Part shown: one piece after another, positions 46,062-54,293 of the stretch | How the letters are laid out: each line of letters begins with the position of its first letter | Position numbering within the stretch: the first letter of the stretch is position 1 | Assembly (NCBI RefSeq): GCF_014651375.1 | Contig: NZ_BMWT01000001.1 | Location: forward strand, 620,001-684,000 | DNA from: Tateyamaria omphalii | Lineage (GTDB): Bacteria > Pseudomonadota > Alphaproteobacteria > Rhodobacterales > Rhodobacteraceae | DNA length: 64,000 nt | Reading direction: 5' to 3' | The notes under the pieces: generated by a model | Seen by the model: the letters and a program-made list of their open reading frames with translations, nothing else | The model's database searches: none | Told to the model about the DNA's origin: nothing | Position numbers and translations under genes: made by a program

Positions 46062-47072
46062 ATGGAACTCTTTGGCGATCCGGCAGTATGGCTGCCATTT
46101 ACCTTCGCGGCGCTGATGGGCGTGTCGATCCTGATTTACGTTGTTCTCGACGGTTTCGATCTGGGCGTCGGGGTGTTGTTTCCGTTCGCTACGGACGAGG
46201 AAAAGGACAGGATGGTGGCCTCGATCGGTCCATTCTGGGATGCGAACGAAACCTGGTTGGTGCTGGCTATCGGTCTGTTGCTCGTGGCCTTTCCGACGGC
46301 CCACGGCACAATCCTGACGGCGCTGTACCTACCGGTGGCGATCATGCTGATCGGGTTGATCCTGCGTGGTGTGGCGTTTGAATTCCGGGTCAAGGCACCG
46401 ACCCCGCACAAGGCCACTTGGAACTGGCTGTTCTTCATCGGCTCGCTCATGACGTCGCTGAGTCAGGGCTTCATGCTCGGTAAATACGTGATGGGTTTGG
46501 AAAGCACGCTTGGGACATGGGCCTTTGCGATGATCACGGCGGTGTTCCTGACTGTGGCCTATTCCATGATCGGTGCCTGTTGGTTGATCATCAAGACTGA
46601 GGGAATCCTGCAAGGCAAAGCCGTCGATTGGGCCAAGGGCGGCATCTGGGGTCTTGTTCTGGGACTGGGGGCAGTATCGCTTGCCACACCGCTGGTCAGC
46701 GCACGGATTTTCGACAAGTGGTTTACCTTTCCCGAGGTCTTTCTGCTTGCCCCTCTTCCCATCCTGTCGGCCTTGATGGTCCTGATGCTTTGGAGATCGC
46801 TGCAGCGTCTGCCTAACGCGACCGATGCGGGTGCGAAAGGTCCGTTTACCTACGCCATTGCACTTTTCATACTGGCGTTCAGCGGCCTGGCCTACTCGTT
46901 CTATCCCTACGTTGTTCCGGAAAAGCTGACAGTTTACGAGGCGGCGAGTGCACCGGAAAGCCTGATGATTATGCTTGTAGGCGCTGTCGTGGTTATTCCG
47001 ATGATCGGGGGATACACGGCGCTGGCCTATTGGGTGTTCAGAGGTAAAGCGGCCGACTTGCGCTACGACTAG
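46062..47072 (+). CDS. cydB: Cytochrome bd-type quinol oxidase subunit II (CioB-like)
   Basis: A protein of 336 residues with eight or nine helices. The opening LIYVVLDGFDLGVGVLFPFA and EKDRMVASIGPFWDANETW are the CydB signature. It starts 5 bases after cydA. No cydX-like or cydDC genes are nearby. A GC hairpin element follows directly after the stop. Confidence 0.95.
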   Translation: MELFGDPAVWLPFTFAALMGVSILIYVVLDGFDLGVGVLFPFATDEEKDRMVASIGPFWDANETWLVLAIGLLLVAFPTAHGTILTALYLPVAIMLIGLILRGVAFEFRVKAPTPHKATWNWLFFIGSLMTSLSQGFMLGKYVMGLESTLGTWAFAMITAVFLTVAYSMIGACWLIIKTEGILQGKAVDWAKGGIWGLVLGLGAVSLATPLVSARIFDKWFTFPEVFLLAPLPILSALMVLMLWRSLQRLPNATDAGAKGPFTYAIALFILAFSGLAYSFYPYVVPEKLTVYEAASAPESLMIMLVGAVVVIPMIGGYTALAYWVFRGKAADLRYD

Positions 47073-47075
47073 CCT

Positions 47076-47133
47076 TTCTTCTGACCAGAAATACCTCCGG
47101 GGAGGCGGAACGCGCCGGGGGCAGAGCCCCGGC
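47076..47133 (+). repeat. Post-stop GC hairpin element, copy 2
   Basis: Three bases after the cydB stop: TTCTTCTGAC, AGAAATACCTCCGGGGAGG, then stem GCCGGGG/CCCCGGC (47114-47120, 47127-47133) with loop GCAGAG. The layout matches the element after the ALDH16-like gene (31297-31354). Probably a terminator-associated repeat. Confidence 0.6.
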
Positions 47134-47194
47134 ACCCCTTTCGCATCCCGCGCGCCCTGTCTAGTTTGGCGCTCGGGAACGAAAGGACGCCAAC

Positions 47195-48403
47195 ATGTAC
47201 GACTTCGCCGCCATGGGTGCGTGGCTGGAATTTGCAGTGCGCTGGCTGCACGTGATCACGGCCATCGCCTGGATCGGGTCGTCCTTCTATTTCATTGCCT
47301 TGGATTTGGGCCTGCACCGAGACCGCAACCTGAAAAGTGGTGCGGATGGCGAAGAGTGGCAGGTCCATGGCGGCGGGTTTTATCACATCCAGAAGTATCT
47401 GGTGGCGCCCGACAACATGCCTGACGGCCTCATCTGGCATAAATGGCAAAGCTACTGGACGTGGATCAGTGGGTTCATCCTGCTGGTACTGGTCTACTAC
47501 CTCGGGGCCGAGTTCTACCTGATCGACCCCAATGTGATGGAGCTTGCCACATGGCAGGCGGTGGCCCTTTCGCTGGTATCGCTGGCCGCCGGTTGGGTAA
47601 TCTACAACACGCTTTGCAAGGTCTTTGTAAACGCGGATCAGACCGTTCTGATGGTGGCACTGTTTGGTGTGCTGGTGGCAATGGCCTGGTTCTATACACA
47701 AGTGTTCACGGGGCGCGCAGCGCTGCTGCATCTGGGCGCCTTCACGGCGACGCTCATGTCGGGTAACGTGTTCTTCATCATCATCCCCAACCAGAAGATC
47801 GTTGTCGCCGACCTGATGGCAGGCCGTACGCCCGACGCGATCTATGGCAAGATCGCCAAGCAACGCTCGACCCACAACAACTACCTCACCCTACCGGTGA
47901 TCTTCCTGATGCTGAGCAATCACTACCCACTGGCCTTTGCCAGTGAGTGGAACTGGGTGATCGCGTCCCTTGTCTTCCTGATGGGCGTGACGATCCGGCA
48001 TTGGTTCAACACGCATCACGCGCGCAAGGGCAATCCGCATTGGACTTGGGGCGTGACTGTGATCCTGTTCATCCTCATCGCGTGGCTGAGCGTTGCGCCA
48101 TCAGATGAGCGCGAGACGGCGGTGATGACACGCTTTGCTCAAGCGGAGGGGTTTACGGATGTGCATAACATCGTGTTGGGCCGGTGCAGCATGTGCCATG
48201 CGACCGAGCCAGGTTGGCCCGGTCTGCACTGGGCACCCAAAGGGGTCGTGCTGGAAACCGAGGCGGACCTGACGCGCAATGCGCGGGCCGTATACCTGCA
48301 ATCAGGTGTAAGTCACGCAATGCCACCGGCCAACCTGAGCTACATGGAAGACGAGGAAAGGGCGGCCATCGTGGCTTGGTATCGTGCGGCGATCGACGGG
48401 TAA
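47195..48403 (+). CDS. puuD: Membrane-bound urate oxidase PuuD with cytochrome c domain
   Basis: A protein of 402 residues: about eight helices (WLHVITAIAWIGSSFYFIAL near the start) and a C-terminal cytochrome c domain with the haem motif CSMCH (~330) and a distal SHAMPPANLSYM methionine segment. PuuD oxidises urate to hydroxyisourate, probably passing electrons to the respiratory chain instead of making peroxide. It follows cydAB across 122 bases. No other purine-catabolic gene is in the window. Its stop codon is part of hairpin B1. Confidence 0.92.
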   Translation: MYDFAAMGAWLEFAVRWLHVITAIAWIGSSFYFIALDLGLHRDRNLKSGADGEEWQVHGGGFYHIQKYLVAPDNMPDGLIWHKWQSYWTWISGFILLVLVYYLGAEFYLIDPNVMELATWQAVALSLVSLAAGWVIYNTLCKVFVNADQTVLMVALFGVLVAMAWFYTQVFTGRAALLHLGAFTATLMSGNVFFIIIPNQKIVVADLMAGRTPDAIYGKIAKQRSTHNNYLTLPVIFLMLSNHYPLAFASEWNWVIASLVFLMGVTIRHWFNTHHARKGNPHWTWGVTVILFILIAWLSVAPSDERETAVMTRFAQAEGFTDVHNIVLGRCSMCHATEPGWPGLHWAPKGVVLETEADLTRNARAVYLQSGVSHAMPPANLSYMEDEERAAIVAWYRAAIDG

Positions 48404-48468
48404 GGCGGAGGTCTCCTCCGCCCCTTCCAAGCGCTGATGCTCACTGTAAGGCGGACGTGCCGTCCGCC
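48400..48468. repeat. Hairpin pair B1-A1 (left copy of mirrored repeat)
   Basis: B1 (48400-48423) is a hairpin with GGCGGAGG and CCTCCGCC arms that includes the puuD TAA. A1 (48446-48468) is a hairpin with GGCGGACG and CGTCCGCC arms that includes the last codons of the cyclase gene. The same two hairpins occur in mirror order at 52803-52872, each with a single base change. The distance from B start to A start is 46 bases here and from A start to B start 46 bases there. Confidence 0.75.
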
Positions 48469-49709
48469 GCTGCGACGGGCATTCCCCAGGCCGAGATCGT
48501 TTCCTGCCGTCCGGGCAACACCAACGATGGAAAGGCTTGCCAGCCCGGGCCGACATTCTCCAACTGGTTCATGACCGCGTCTGAGATCAGCAGTGTCACA
48601 CCTTGCGTCTTCGTCGCTGTCTCGAGCCGGGCCGCGACGTTCACGGCGTCGCCCAGAACGGTGTACTCCAACCGCCCCTCATCACCCACGACACCCACAA
48701 ACACCTCGCCCAGATGAATGCCGATCCCCAAACGCACATCGTTGATATGCTCAAGGAGGTCATAGGCAAAGGCGACGGCGCAGGTGGCGGCGTCACCATG
48801 GCTGTCGTCAAAGACAACCATCGCGCCGTCGCCAACGAACTTGTCCACGATGCCACCTGTCGCATCCGCCGACTTCGAAATATGGGCCCGGTAGCGCGCC
48901 AGAAAGGCGGACAGGTCCGGTGCGCTCATGTTTTCGGCCATGGAGGTGAAACCGCGGATATCCACAAACAGGATAGCCATCCGCTGCTGATGGCCTTCGC
49001 GCATGGCGTCGATCCCGCGCGCGGAAAGCTGGTCATTCAACTCGGACGGCAGAAAGCGCGTGAGTTGGCCGCGTGCCTCGGCTTCGTCGATCGAGCGACG
49101 CAGCAACGCGCGAATACGCATGGATGCCAGAACCAACACCATCGCCGCTAAGGCGATCATGACGATGCGGACTAAGTTCGGCGGCCACCCAAAAAGAAAG
49201 ATCAATCCCGCTCGCGCCTCGGCCTCGGTCGCCAGAAAAGGGATCGTCAGGATGGCGGCAAAACCAGCGACCAGCACCAGCGACATGCAGGCGAGAAGCG
49301 CCGGATTGAACCGCAGCGCACCGCAGGCCAGAACAACGGGGATCAGCCAAGTCGTTGGAAATGCTGCAACAAACTGTCCCGAAAGTCCCATATTTGACAA
49401 GCTGAGCCATGATCCAAGCAGGATGAACACGCAGTCAATCAATGCCGATGGCCACGCCATCCAGGCGCGAAACTGGCCCGCGCGGATGACGAAGATGATC
49501 ACAAGACCCAAGGCAAAGTAGCTTGCCATCGTCATCGCGGCATAGACGAGTTGCGCTTCGAGCGCCTCGGAGTCTGGCAACCCCGTGAACCAGACGGTGA
49601 CGAACAGAACCACAGCCAGAGATATCGACATGAGCATGCGCAGGATACCGATGAACCATTCCGCCTGCGCTTCGGCGTCGAAAAAGATACGTTGTGCCTG
49701 AGGCGTCAT
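48441..49709 (-). CDS. Membrane class III adenylate/guanylate cyclase
   Basis: A protein of 422 residues. Six helices (~25-215) precede a class III cyclase domain. Metal aspartates are in ILFVDIRGFTSMAENM and KFVGDGAMVVFDD, and the transition-state residues in DAVNVAARLETATKT; the lysine in VDKFVGD suggests ATP as substrate. Its start overlaps the rmuC stop (ATGA). Its last codons fall inside hairpin A1, so the hairpin spans coding sequence and the stop region. Confidence 0.92.
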   Translation of the reverse strand: MTPQAQRIFFDAEAQAEWFIGILRMLMSISLAVVLFVTVWFTGLPDSEALEAQLVYAAMTMASYFALGLVIIFVIRAGQFRAWMAWPSALIDCVFILLGSWLSLSNMGLSGQFVAAFPTTWLIPVVLACGALRFNPALLACMSLVLVAGFAAILTIPFLATEAEARAGLIFLFGWPPNLVRIVMIALAAMVLVLASMRIRALLRRSIDEAEARGQLTRFLPSELNDQLSARGIDAMREGHQQRMAILFVDIRGFTSMAENMSAPDLSAFLARYRAHISKSADATGGIVDKFVGDGAMVVFDDSHGDAATCAVAFAYDLLEHINDVRLGIGIHLGEVFVGVVGDEGRLEYTVLGDAVNVAARLETATKTQGVTLLISDAVMNQLENVGPGWQAFPSLVLPGRQETISAWGMPVAAADGTSALQ

Positions 49710-50944
49710 TCGGCGGCAGGGGGGCGGCTGTTCAGCGCGAGCGTGCCTTGATCATCCAGCTCTTCGAAGTCGAAATTGTCCAAACGGTTGGCCCGCTTGC
49801 CAGCCTTCTCGGCGCTGATCTTGATATCTTCGATGTCCTTCGAGGCCTGCGAAAAGTGTCGGTCCAGATTGCCAACCCGCGTGCCAAGCCGGTCCACATC
49901 AGTCACCAGCATCGACAATTCTTTGCGGATGGCCCCGGCCTGTTCGCGCATCCGTGCATCTTTGAGGATCGCGCGCATTGTGTTCAGCGTTGCCATGCAG
50001 GTGGTGGGCGACACGATCCAGACCCGTTTGTCGAACCCTTCCCGCACAAGGTCGGGGAAGTTGGCGTGCAACTCGGCATAGACCGCTTCGGACGGCAGGA
50101 ACATCAATGCGCCGTCCGCTGTTTCCCCGTCGATGATGTACTTGTCCGAGATATCAGCAATGTGCTTTTTCACAGCCGTTTTCATGGATGCCACGGCCTG
50201 TTTCAGCTCGTGATCGGTCTCGGCCCGCCGCAGGGCTTCATAAGCCTCCAAAGGGAATTTTGAATCGATCACAATCGGTCCGGGCGGGTTCGGCAGATGC
50301 ACCATGCAATCGGCCCGCTTGCCGTTCGAAAGAGTCGGTTGCCACGCATAGCTGTCATTAGGCAGGGCCTTGCCCACGATGTCGCGCAGCTGGATCTCTC
50401 CGAACGCACCGCGGGTTTGCTTGTTTGAAAGGATGTCCTGCAGGCTGAGCACATCGCCCGAAAGTTTGGTGATATTGTCCTGTGCCTTGTCGATGGCGGC
50501 GAGGCGTTCCTGCAATTGCGTCAGGCTGGTGGTGGTCTGCTTAGAGGAGCCGTACAGCGATTCCTTCATGCGTTCCTGCATTTCGGTCAACGCGCGCTGG
50601 CTGCGCATCGCGTTGTCGGCAAGCCGTTCCTGCATCTGCTGCTGCACCGCGCTCAGCCGCTGCTCGACGGTTTGCGCCAGTTGCGCCTGCCCGTTGGTGG
50701 CCGTGTCAGACACGGTCTGGATCGACGCGCGCAAGCCTTCTTGACCCTGTGCCAACCCCTGCACATGCTGGCCGAGATAGCCCATTTGCTGGGCGAGCGG
50801 CGCTGTGGCACGAGCGGATCGGCCGGCAGCCCGCAACGCCATGATCAGAAGGATCATGATCGCCAACAGGATCGCAGCCCCGATCAGGGCCATCATCACC
50901 AGCGGATCGCTGGTGTCCAATGTCGTATCGCCAAACTGGATCAT
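49706..50944 (-). CDS. rmuC: DNA recombination protein RmuC
   Basis: A protein of 412 residues: an N-terminal membrane helix ([20 protein letters not shown]), a long coiled coil (~45-165) and the RmuC nuclease-like core ([60 protein letters not shown]). RmuC limits inversions and rearrangements at inverted repeats in E. coli. It overlaps mutL and the cyclase gene by 4 bases on either side. Confidence 0.94.
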   Translation of the reverse strand: MIQFGDTTLDTSDPLVMMALIGAAILLAIMILLIMALRAAGRSARATAPLAQQMGYLGQHVQGLAQGQEGLRASIQTVSDTATNGQAQLAQTVEQRLSAVQQQMQERLADNAMRSQRALTEMQERMKESLYGSSKQTTTSLTQLQERLAAIDKAQDNITKLSGDVLSLQDILSNKQTRGAFGEIQLRDIVGKALPNDSYAWQPTLSNGKRADCMVHLPNPPGPIVIDSKFPLEAYEALRRAETDHELKQAVASMKTAVKKHIADISDKYIIDGETADGALMFLPSEAVYAELHANFPDLVREGFDKRVWIVSPTTCMATLNTMRAILKDARMREQAGAIRKELSMLVTDVDRLGTRVGNLDRHFSQASKDIEDIKISAEKAGKRANRLDNFDFEELDDQGTLALNSRPPAAE

Positions 50945-52755
50945 GTGCGCCCAAACAGCCGTTCAATATCGGCCAGCTTCAACTCTACATATGTGGGCCG
51001 TCCGTGATTGCACTGGCCGGAATGCGGTGTCGCTTCCATTTCGCGCAGCAGGGCGTTCATTTCTTCGGCGCGCATTCGGCGGCCCGACCGGATCGACCCG
51101 TGACAGGCGACGCGGGACAGGATCGCTTCGACTTTTGCCTGAACGGATTGCGACGCCCCCATGTCCGCGAGTTCATCCAGAATGTCGTGGATCATGGCCT
51201 TGGCATCGACTTCGCCAAGGATGGCAGGCGTTTCACGCACGGCGACCGCATCCCCGCCAAAGGCTTCGATACCAAGGCCGAAGCGTGCCAGATCATCCGC
51301 AATTTCCAGAAGCCGCGCGCATTCGCCCGATGACAGGCTCACGATTTCGGGGATCAGCAAGGCCTGCGCGGCAACGCCGTTTTCAGCCATCTGGTTCTTC
51401 AGCTTTTCGTAGACGAGACGTTCATGGGCGGCGTGCTGGTCGACAATCACCATGCCGGTCGCGGTCTGGGCCACGATATAGTTCTCGTGCACTTGCCCGC
51501 GAGCCACGCCAAGGGGAAGGTCGGTTGGATCAGCCTCTGGCGCGGGCATTGGTGCAGGGTCGACTACCTGCGCGCTGTAGTCTTGCGCCATCTCGGCAAA
51601 GCCGGTTGCCATGGGTGCACGAGGCCCAAGGCTGGGCCGATCCATCTGGTAGACGCGCGGCTCAGTTGGTTCGGGCCGCATGGCCCCGAGCGTTGCGCCC
51701 GCCACCGTGGTCGAGGCGCGGTGCCCTGCATTTGCCAGTGCGTGACGCAGGCCGGATACGATCAAACCGCGTGCAACGCCTGGATCGCGGAACCGCACCT
51801 CGGACTTCGCCGGATGCACGTTGATATCCACGAGCTGCGGATCGCAGTCGATGAACAAGGCCGCCGCCGGGTGCCGGTCGCGGCTCAGGAAATCGAAATA
51901 GGCCGCCCGCAACGCGCCGGTCAGCAGTTTGTCTTTCACAGGCCGACCGTTCACATAGAGGAACTGGGCCACTGCCGCGCCGCGTGAGTAGGTCGGTAAG
52001 GCTGCATAGCCGGTCAGGTGCAGGCCTTCGCGTTCTGTATCGATTGGGATCGCGTTATCTGTGAAATCCTGGCCGAGCGTATCCCGCAAACGGCCCTTGA
52101 GCGCGGCCATGACATCGCCGCTCTGCGCCTCGACCTTGAAGACGGTGCGCGGGTCGTCCGACACATCTCGCAGTTCGAACCGCACAAAGGGTTCGGCCAT
52201 GGCAAGGCGCTTGATCACATCGGTGATCGCTTGCGCTTCGGCCCGGTCGGTGCGCAGGAATTTCAGGCGCGCAGGCGTGGCGTAGAAGAGATCACGCAGA
52301 GTGATCACGGTACCAGCACTCAGTGCCGCAGGTTTGACGGCGCTGGTGGTTCCACCGGCGACACTGATTTCGGCTGCATCTTCGCCCGGGGCCCGGCTTG
52401 TGATGCTTAGTCGGCCAACTGCGCCGAGGCTGGGCAGCGCCTCTCCCCGGAAACCAAAGGTGTGGATATTGAGCAGGTCGCTGCCATCAATCTTGGATGT
52501 TGCATGGCGGCTGAGTGCCAGCGGCAGATCCTTGGCCGCGATACCGCAGCCATCGTCTGTCACACGGATCAGTGTTTTGCCGCCGTCCGCAATGTCGACA
52601 GAGATCCGTTTAGCTCCGGCATCAATGGCGTTTTCGACCAGTTCCTTGACCGCTGAGGCTGGGCGTTCCACCACCTCACCCGCCGCGATACGGTTGATCG
52701 CTGCATCGTCCAACTGCCGGATCACGGGACGTATATTGGGGGTGTGGGTGTTCAT
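50941..52755 (-). CDS. mutL: DNA mismatch repair protein MutL with endonuclease motif
   Basis: A protein of 604 residues. The GHKL ATPase domain has [27 protein letters not shown] and [14 protein letters not shown]-type motifs. The C-terminal dimerisation domain carries [13 protein letters not shown], which fits the DQHAx2Ex4E nicking-endonuclease motif found in bacteria without MutH. I start at 52755 ([10 protein letters not shown]); an upstream ATG at 52776 is possible. It leads a coupled mutL-rmuC-cyclase operon. Confidence 0.95.
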   Translation of the reverse strand: MNTHTPNIRPVIRQLDDAAINRIAAGEVVERPASAVKELVENAIDAGAKRISVDIADGGKTLIRVTDDGCGIAAKDLPLALSRHATSKIDGSDLLNIHTFGFRGEALPSLGAVGRLSITSRAPGEDAAEISVAGGTTSAVKPAALSAGTVITLRDLFYATPARLKFLRTDRAEAQAITDVIKRLAMAEPFVRFELRDVSDDPRTVFKVEAQSGDVMAALKGRLRDTLGQDFTDNAIPIDTEREGLHLTGYAALPTYSRGAAVAQFLYVNGRPVKDKLLTGALRAAYFDFLSRDRHPAAALFIDCDPQLVDINVHPAKSEVRFRDPGVARGLIVSGLRHALANAGHRASTTVAGATLGAMRPEPTEPRVYQMDRPSLGPRAPMATGFAEMAQDYSAQVVDPAPMPAPEADPTDLPLGVARGQVHENYIVAQTATGMVIVDQHAAHERLVYEKLKNQMAENGVAAQALLIPEIVSLSSGECARLLEIADDLARFGLGIEAFGGDAVAVRETPAILGEVDAKAMIHDILDELADMGASQSVQAKVEAILSRVACHGSIRSGRRMRAEEMNALLREMEATPHSGQCNHGRPTYVELKLADIERLFGRT

Positions 52756-52802
52756 GCCACAAGACTTAGCATGCAAGCCCGCGATTCGACCATGACCGTT
52801 TT

Positions 52803-52872
52803 GGCGGACGACACGTCCGCCTTACGAAAGGAGCTGAACGCGCAGAATGGGCGGAGGAGGCCTCCGCCTTAC
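52803..52872. repeat. Hairpin pair A2-B2 (right copy of mirrored repeat)
   Basis: A2 (52803-52825) and B2 (52849-52872) are inverted copies of A1 and B1, differing at one base each. They fill the gap between chrR and mutL. B2 begins 4 bases after the chrR stop, as B1 overlaps the puuD stop. Either terminators, or a mobile palindromic repeat. Confidence 0.75.
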
Positions 52873-52876
52873 ACGG

Positions 52877-53542
52877 TTAGATTCGTGCGAAACGTTGTGC
52901 AATCTTTGGAAGCAAGCCCTGGAAGCGCAATGGCGCGTCCGTGACGGCCAGGCAAATGCAATCCTCGTGGATATCGGCTACGGGCGTGTGATGCATGTCG
53001 CTGTCTGCGACTTCTACATCGCCGCGGGCAAAGTAATCGTCTTCGTCCTGAAACGCGCCTTGCAGAACCATAGTCATTTCGATCCCGTGGTGACCGTGAT
53101 CGGGCATCGCAGCGCCAGCAGGTATGTAGAGCAGACGGGCCGATGCGTCTTTGGATGTCGGTAGAATGGCTTGCTTTACACCCATGCCAATCGCACGCCA
53201 TTTGATGCTGTCGATGCCGCCGCCAACGTAGTCTTGCAACGGCTTTGGTAGCACCATGTCTTTCGGATGTTGAGTGCGGATTTCGTCCGGCGCTCCACCA
53301 GCGATCAGGGCCATCGTGGCTTCGAAGCTGCCAGGTGTCAGTGACACGTTATTCCCTGGGGCCTGTTCCAGAACAGCCCCACCTACCGCGTCGTAGCTTT
53401 CGACCCGGGCGCGGCATTCGTCGCAAAGCGATACGTGCGTCGCAACCATGAGGTTGAATGCTTCTGGCAGCGTCCCGGCTGCATAGCCCATCAGGATCTC
53501 ATCCGTCAGGTGATGTGTGATCTTCTGTTCCATATCCGTCAC
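52877..53542 (-). CDS. chrR: ChrR-family zinc anti-sigma factor
   Basis: A protein of 221 residues. The N-terminal zinc anti-sigma domain has HHLTDEILMGYAAGTLPEAF and the ligand pattern THVSLCDEC. The C-terminal cupin domain has PAGAAMPDHGHHGIEMTMVL and GDVEVADSDMHHTPV. ChrR holds RpoE inactive until singlet oxygen appears. Start is GTG at 53542, overlapping the rpoE stop (GTGA), so the ratio of the pair is set by coupling. Confidence 0.93.
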   Translation of the reverse strand: MTDMEQKITHHLTDEILMGYAAGTLPEAFNLMVATHVSLCDECRARVESYDAVGGAVLEQAPGNNVSLTPGSFEATMALIAGGAPDEIRTQHPKDMVLPKPLQDYVGGGIDSIKWRAIGMGVKQAILPTSKDASARLLYIPAGAAMPDHGHHGIEMTMVLQGAFQDEDDYFARGDVEVADSDMHHTPVADIHEDCICLAVTDAPLRFQGLLPKIAQRFARI

Positions 53543-54087
53543 TTCATCGCATGGCGTAGTCGTTCCAACGCCAATCTAATCCGAGATTTGATCGTGCCCA
53601 GGGGCAGACCGGTTTGAGCGGCGATTTCACTATGGGACAGGTCCCCGAAATACGCCTTTTGTATCAGTTCACGCTGGGCTTCCGGCAATTCTGCGATTGC
53701 CTGACCCAACTGTTCGCTTTCCTGCTGCAAGGCCATCACGTCGGCCTGGTCAGGTTCTTCTTCGGGTCCCCAACCCAGATCTTCGGGTTCGGGGCGGCGC
53801 TGCTTGCGCAGCACGTCAATCTTTCTGTTCCGCGCGATGGTGAAGATCCAGGTCGCCACCGACGCCCGCGCGGGGTCAAACATGTGCGCTTTGTGCCAGC
53901 AGGTCGCCATGACCTCTTGCGCGCATTCTTCTGCGAGCGACGCATCCGCGCCTGACTTCATAAGGAACCCTTTGACCCGCGGGGCAAAGTGGGCGAACAG
54001 CGCAGCAAAAGCCGCCTGATCCCTGTCGTCACGAATCCGGACCATGTGGTCGACCCACTGCATCCGTTTTCCATCGCTCTCTTGCAT
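53539..54087 (-). CDS. rpoE: RpoE-type ECF sigma factor (ECF11-like)
   Basis: About 182 residues. Region 2 is seen as FAALFAHFAPRVKGFLMKSG with AQEVMATCWHKAHMFDP and TWIFTIARNRKIDVLRKQRR; region 4 as LPEAQRELIQKAYFGDLSHS and GLPLGTIKSRIRLALERL. I place the start at 54087 (MQESDGKRMQW), with AGGA nine bases upstream. The frame is open up to 54189, but that start lies inside the predicted RpoE promoter at 54178-54205 and could not be transcribed from it. Directs the singlet-oxygen response with ChrR. Confidence 0.92.
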   Translation of the reverse strand: MQESDGKRMQWVDHMVRIRDDRDQAAFAALFAHFAPRVKGFLMKSGADASLAEECAQEVMATCWHKAHMFDPARASVATWIFTIARNRKIDVLRKQRRPEPEDLGWGPEEEPDQADVMALQQESEQLGQAIAELPEAQRELIQKAYFGDLSHSEIAAQTGLPLGTIKSRIRLALERLRHAMK

Positions 54088-54177
54088 GAGTGCCGGTCCT
54101 GTTACCGCCCTCGGAAAACCTCCGACGACGGACTGCGCATCTGTTTCAGACGTGTCTAAACCCGCAAACATATCCCG

Positions 54178-54205
54178 TCTACGCGACACAAGGCGCGTCG
54201 GATCA
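54178..54205 (-). promoter_or_regulatory. RpoE-dependent promoter of rpoE-chrR
   Basis: On the minus strand TGATCC (54205-54200), 18 bases, then TAGA (54181-54178). This agrees with the TGATCC-N18-TA pattern known for RpoE promoters in Rhodobacter sphaeroides. The predicted transcript would start near 54170, ~80 bases before the chosen start codon, and makes the pair autoregulated. Confidence 0.8.
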
Positions 54206-54227
54206 AAAATAAATGTCTGGTTTTTCT

Positions 54228-54255
54228 ACATCCGTTTGCGTCATCCCTCCGTAAA
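54228..54255 (+). promoter_or_regulatory. Weaker RpoE-like promoter for the divergent operon
   Basis: ACATCC (54228-54233), 18 bases, then TAAA (54252-54255). It shares ATCC and the 18-base spacing with the strong rpoE promoter but differs at the first two bases. It is placed ~40 bases before the flavin oxidoreductase start. Confidence 0.45.
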
Positions 54256-54293
54256 TAAGTCAAACCTTGGGACGTACGGGACACGAACGACTG

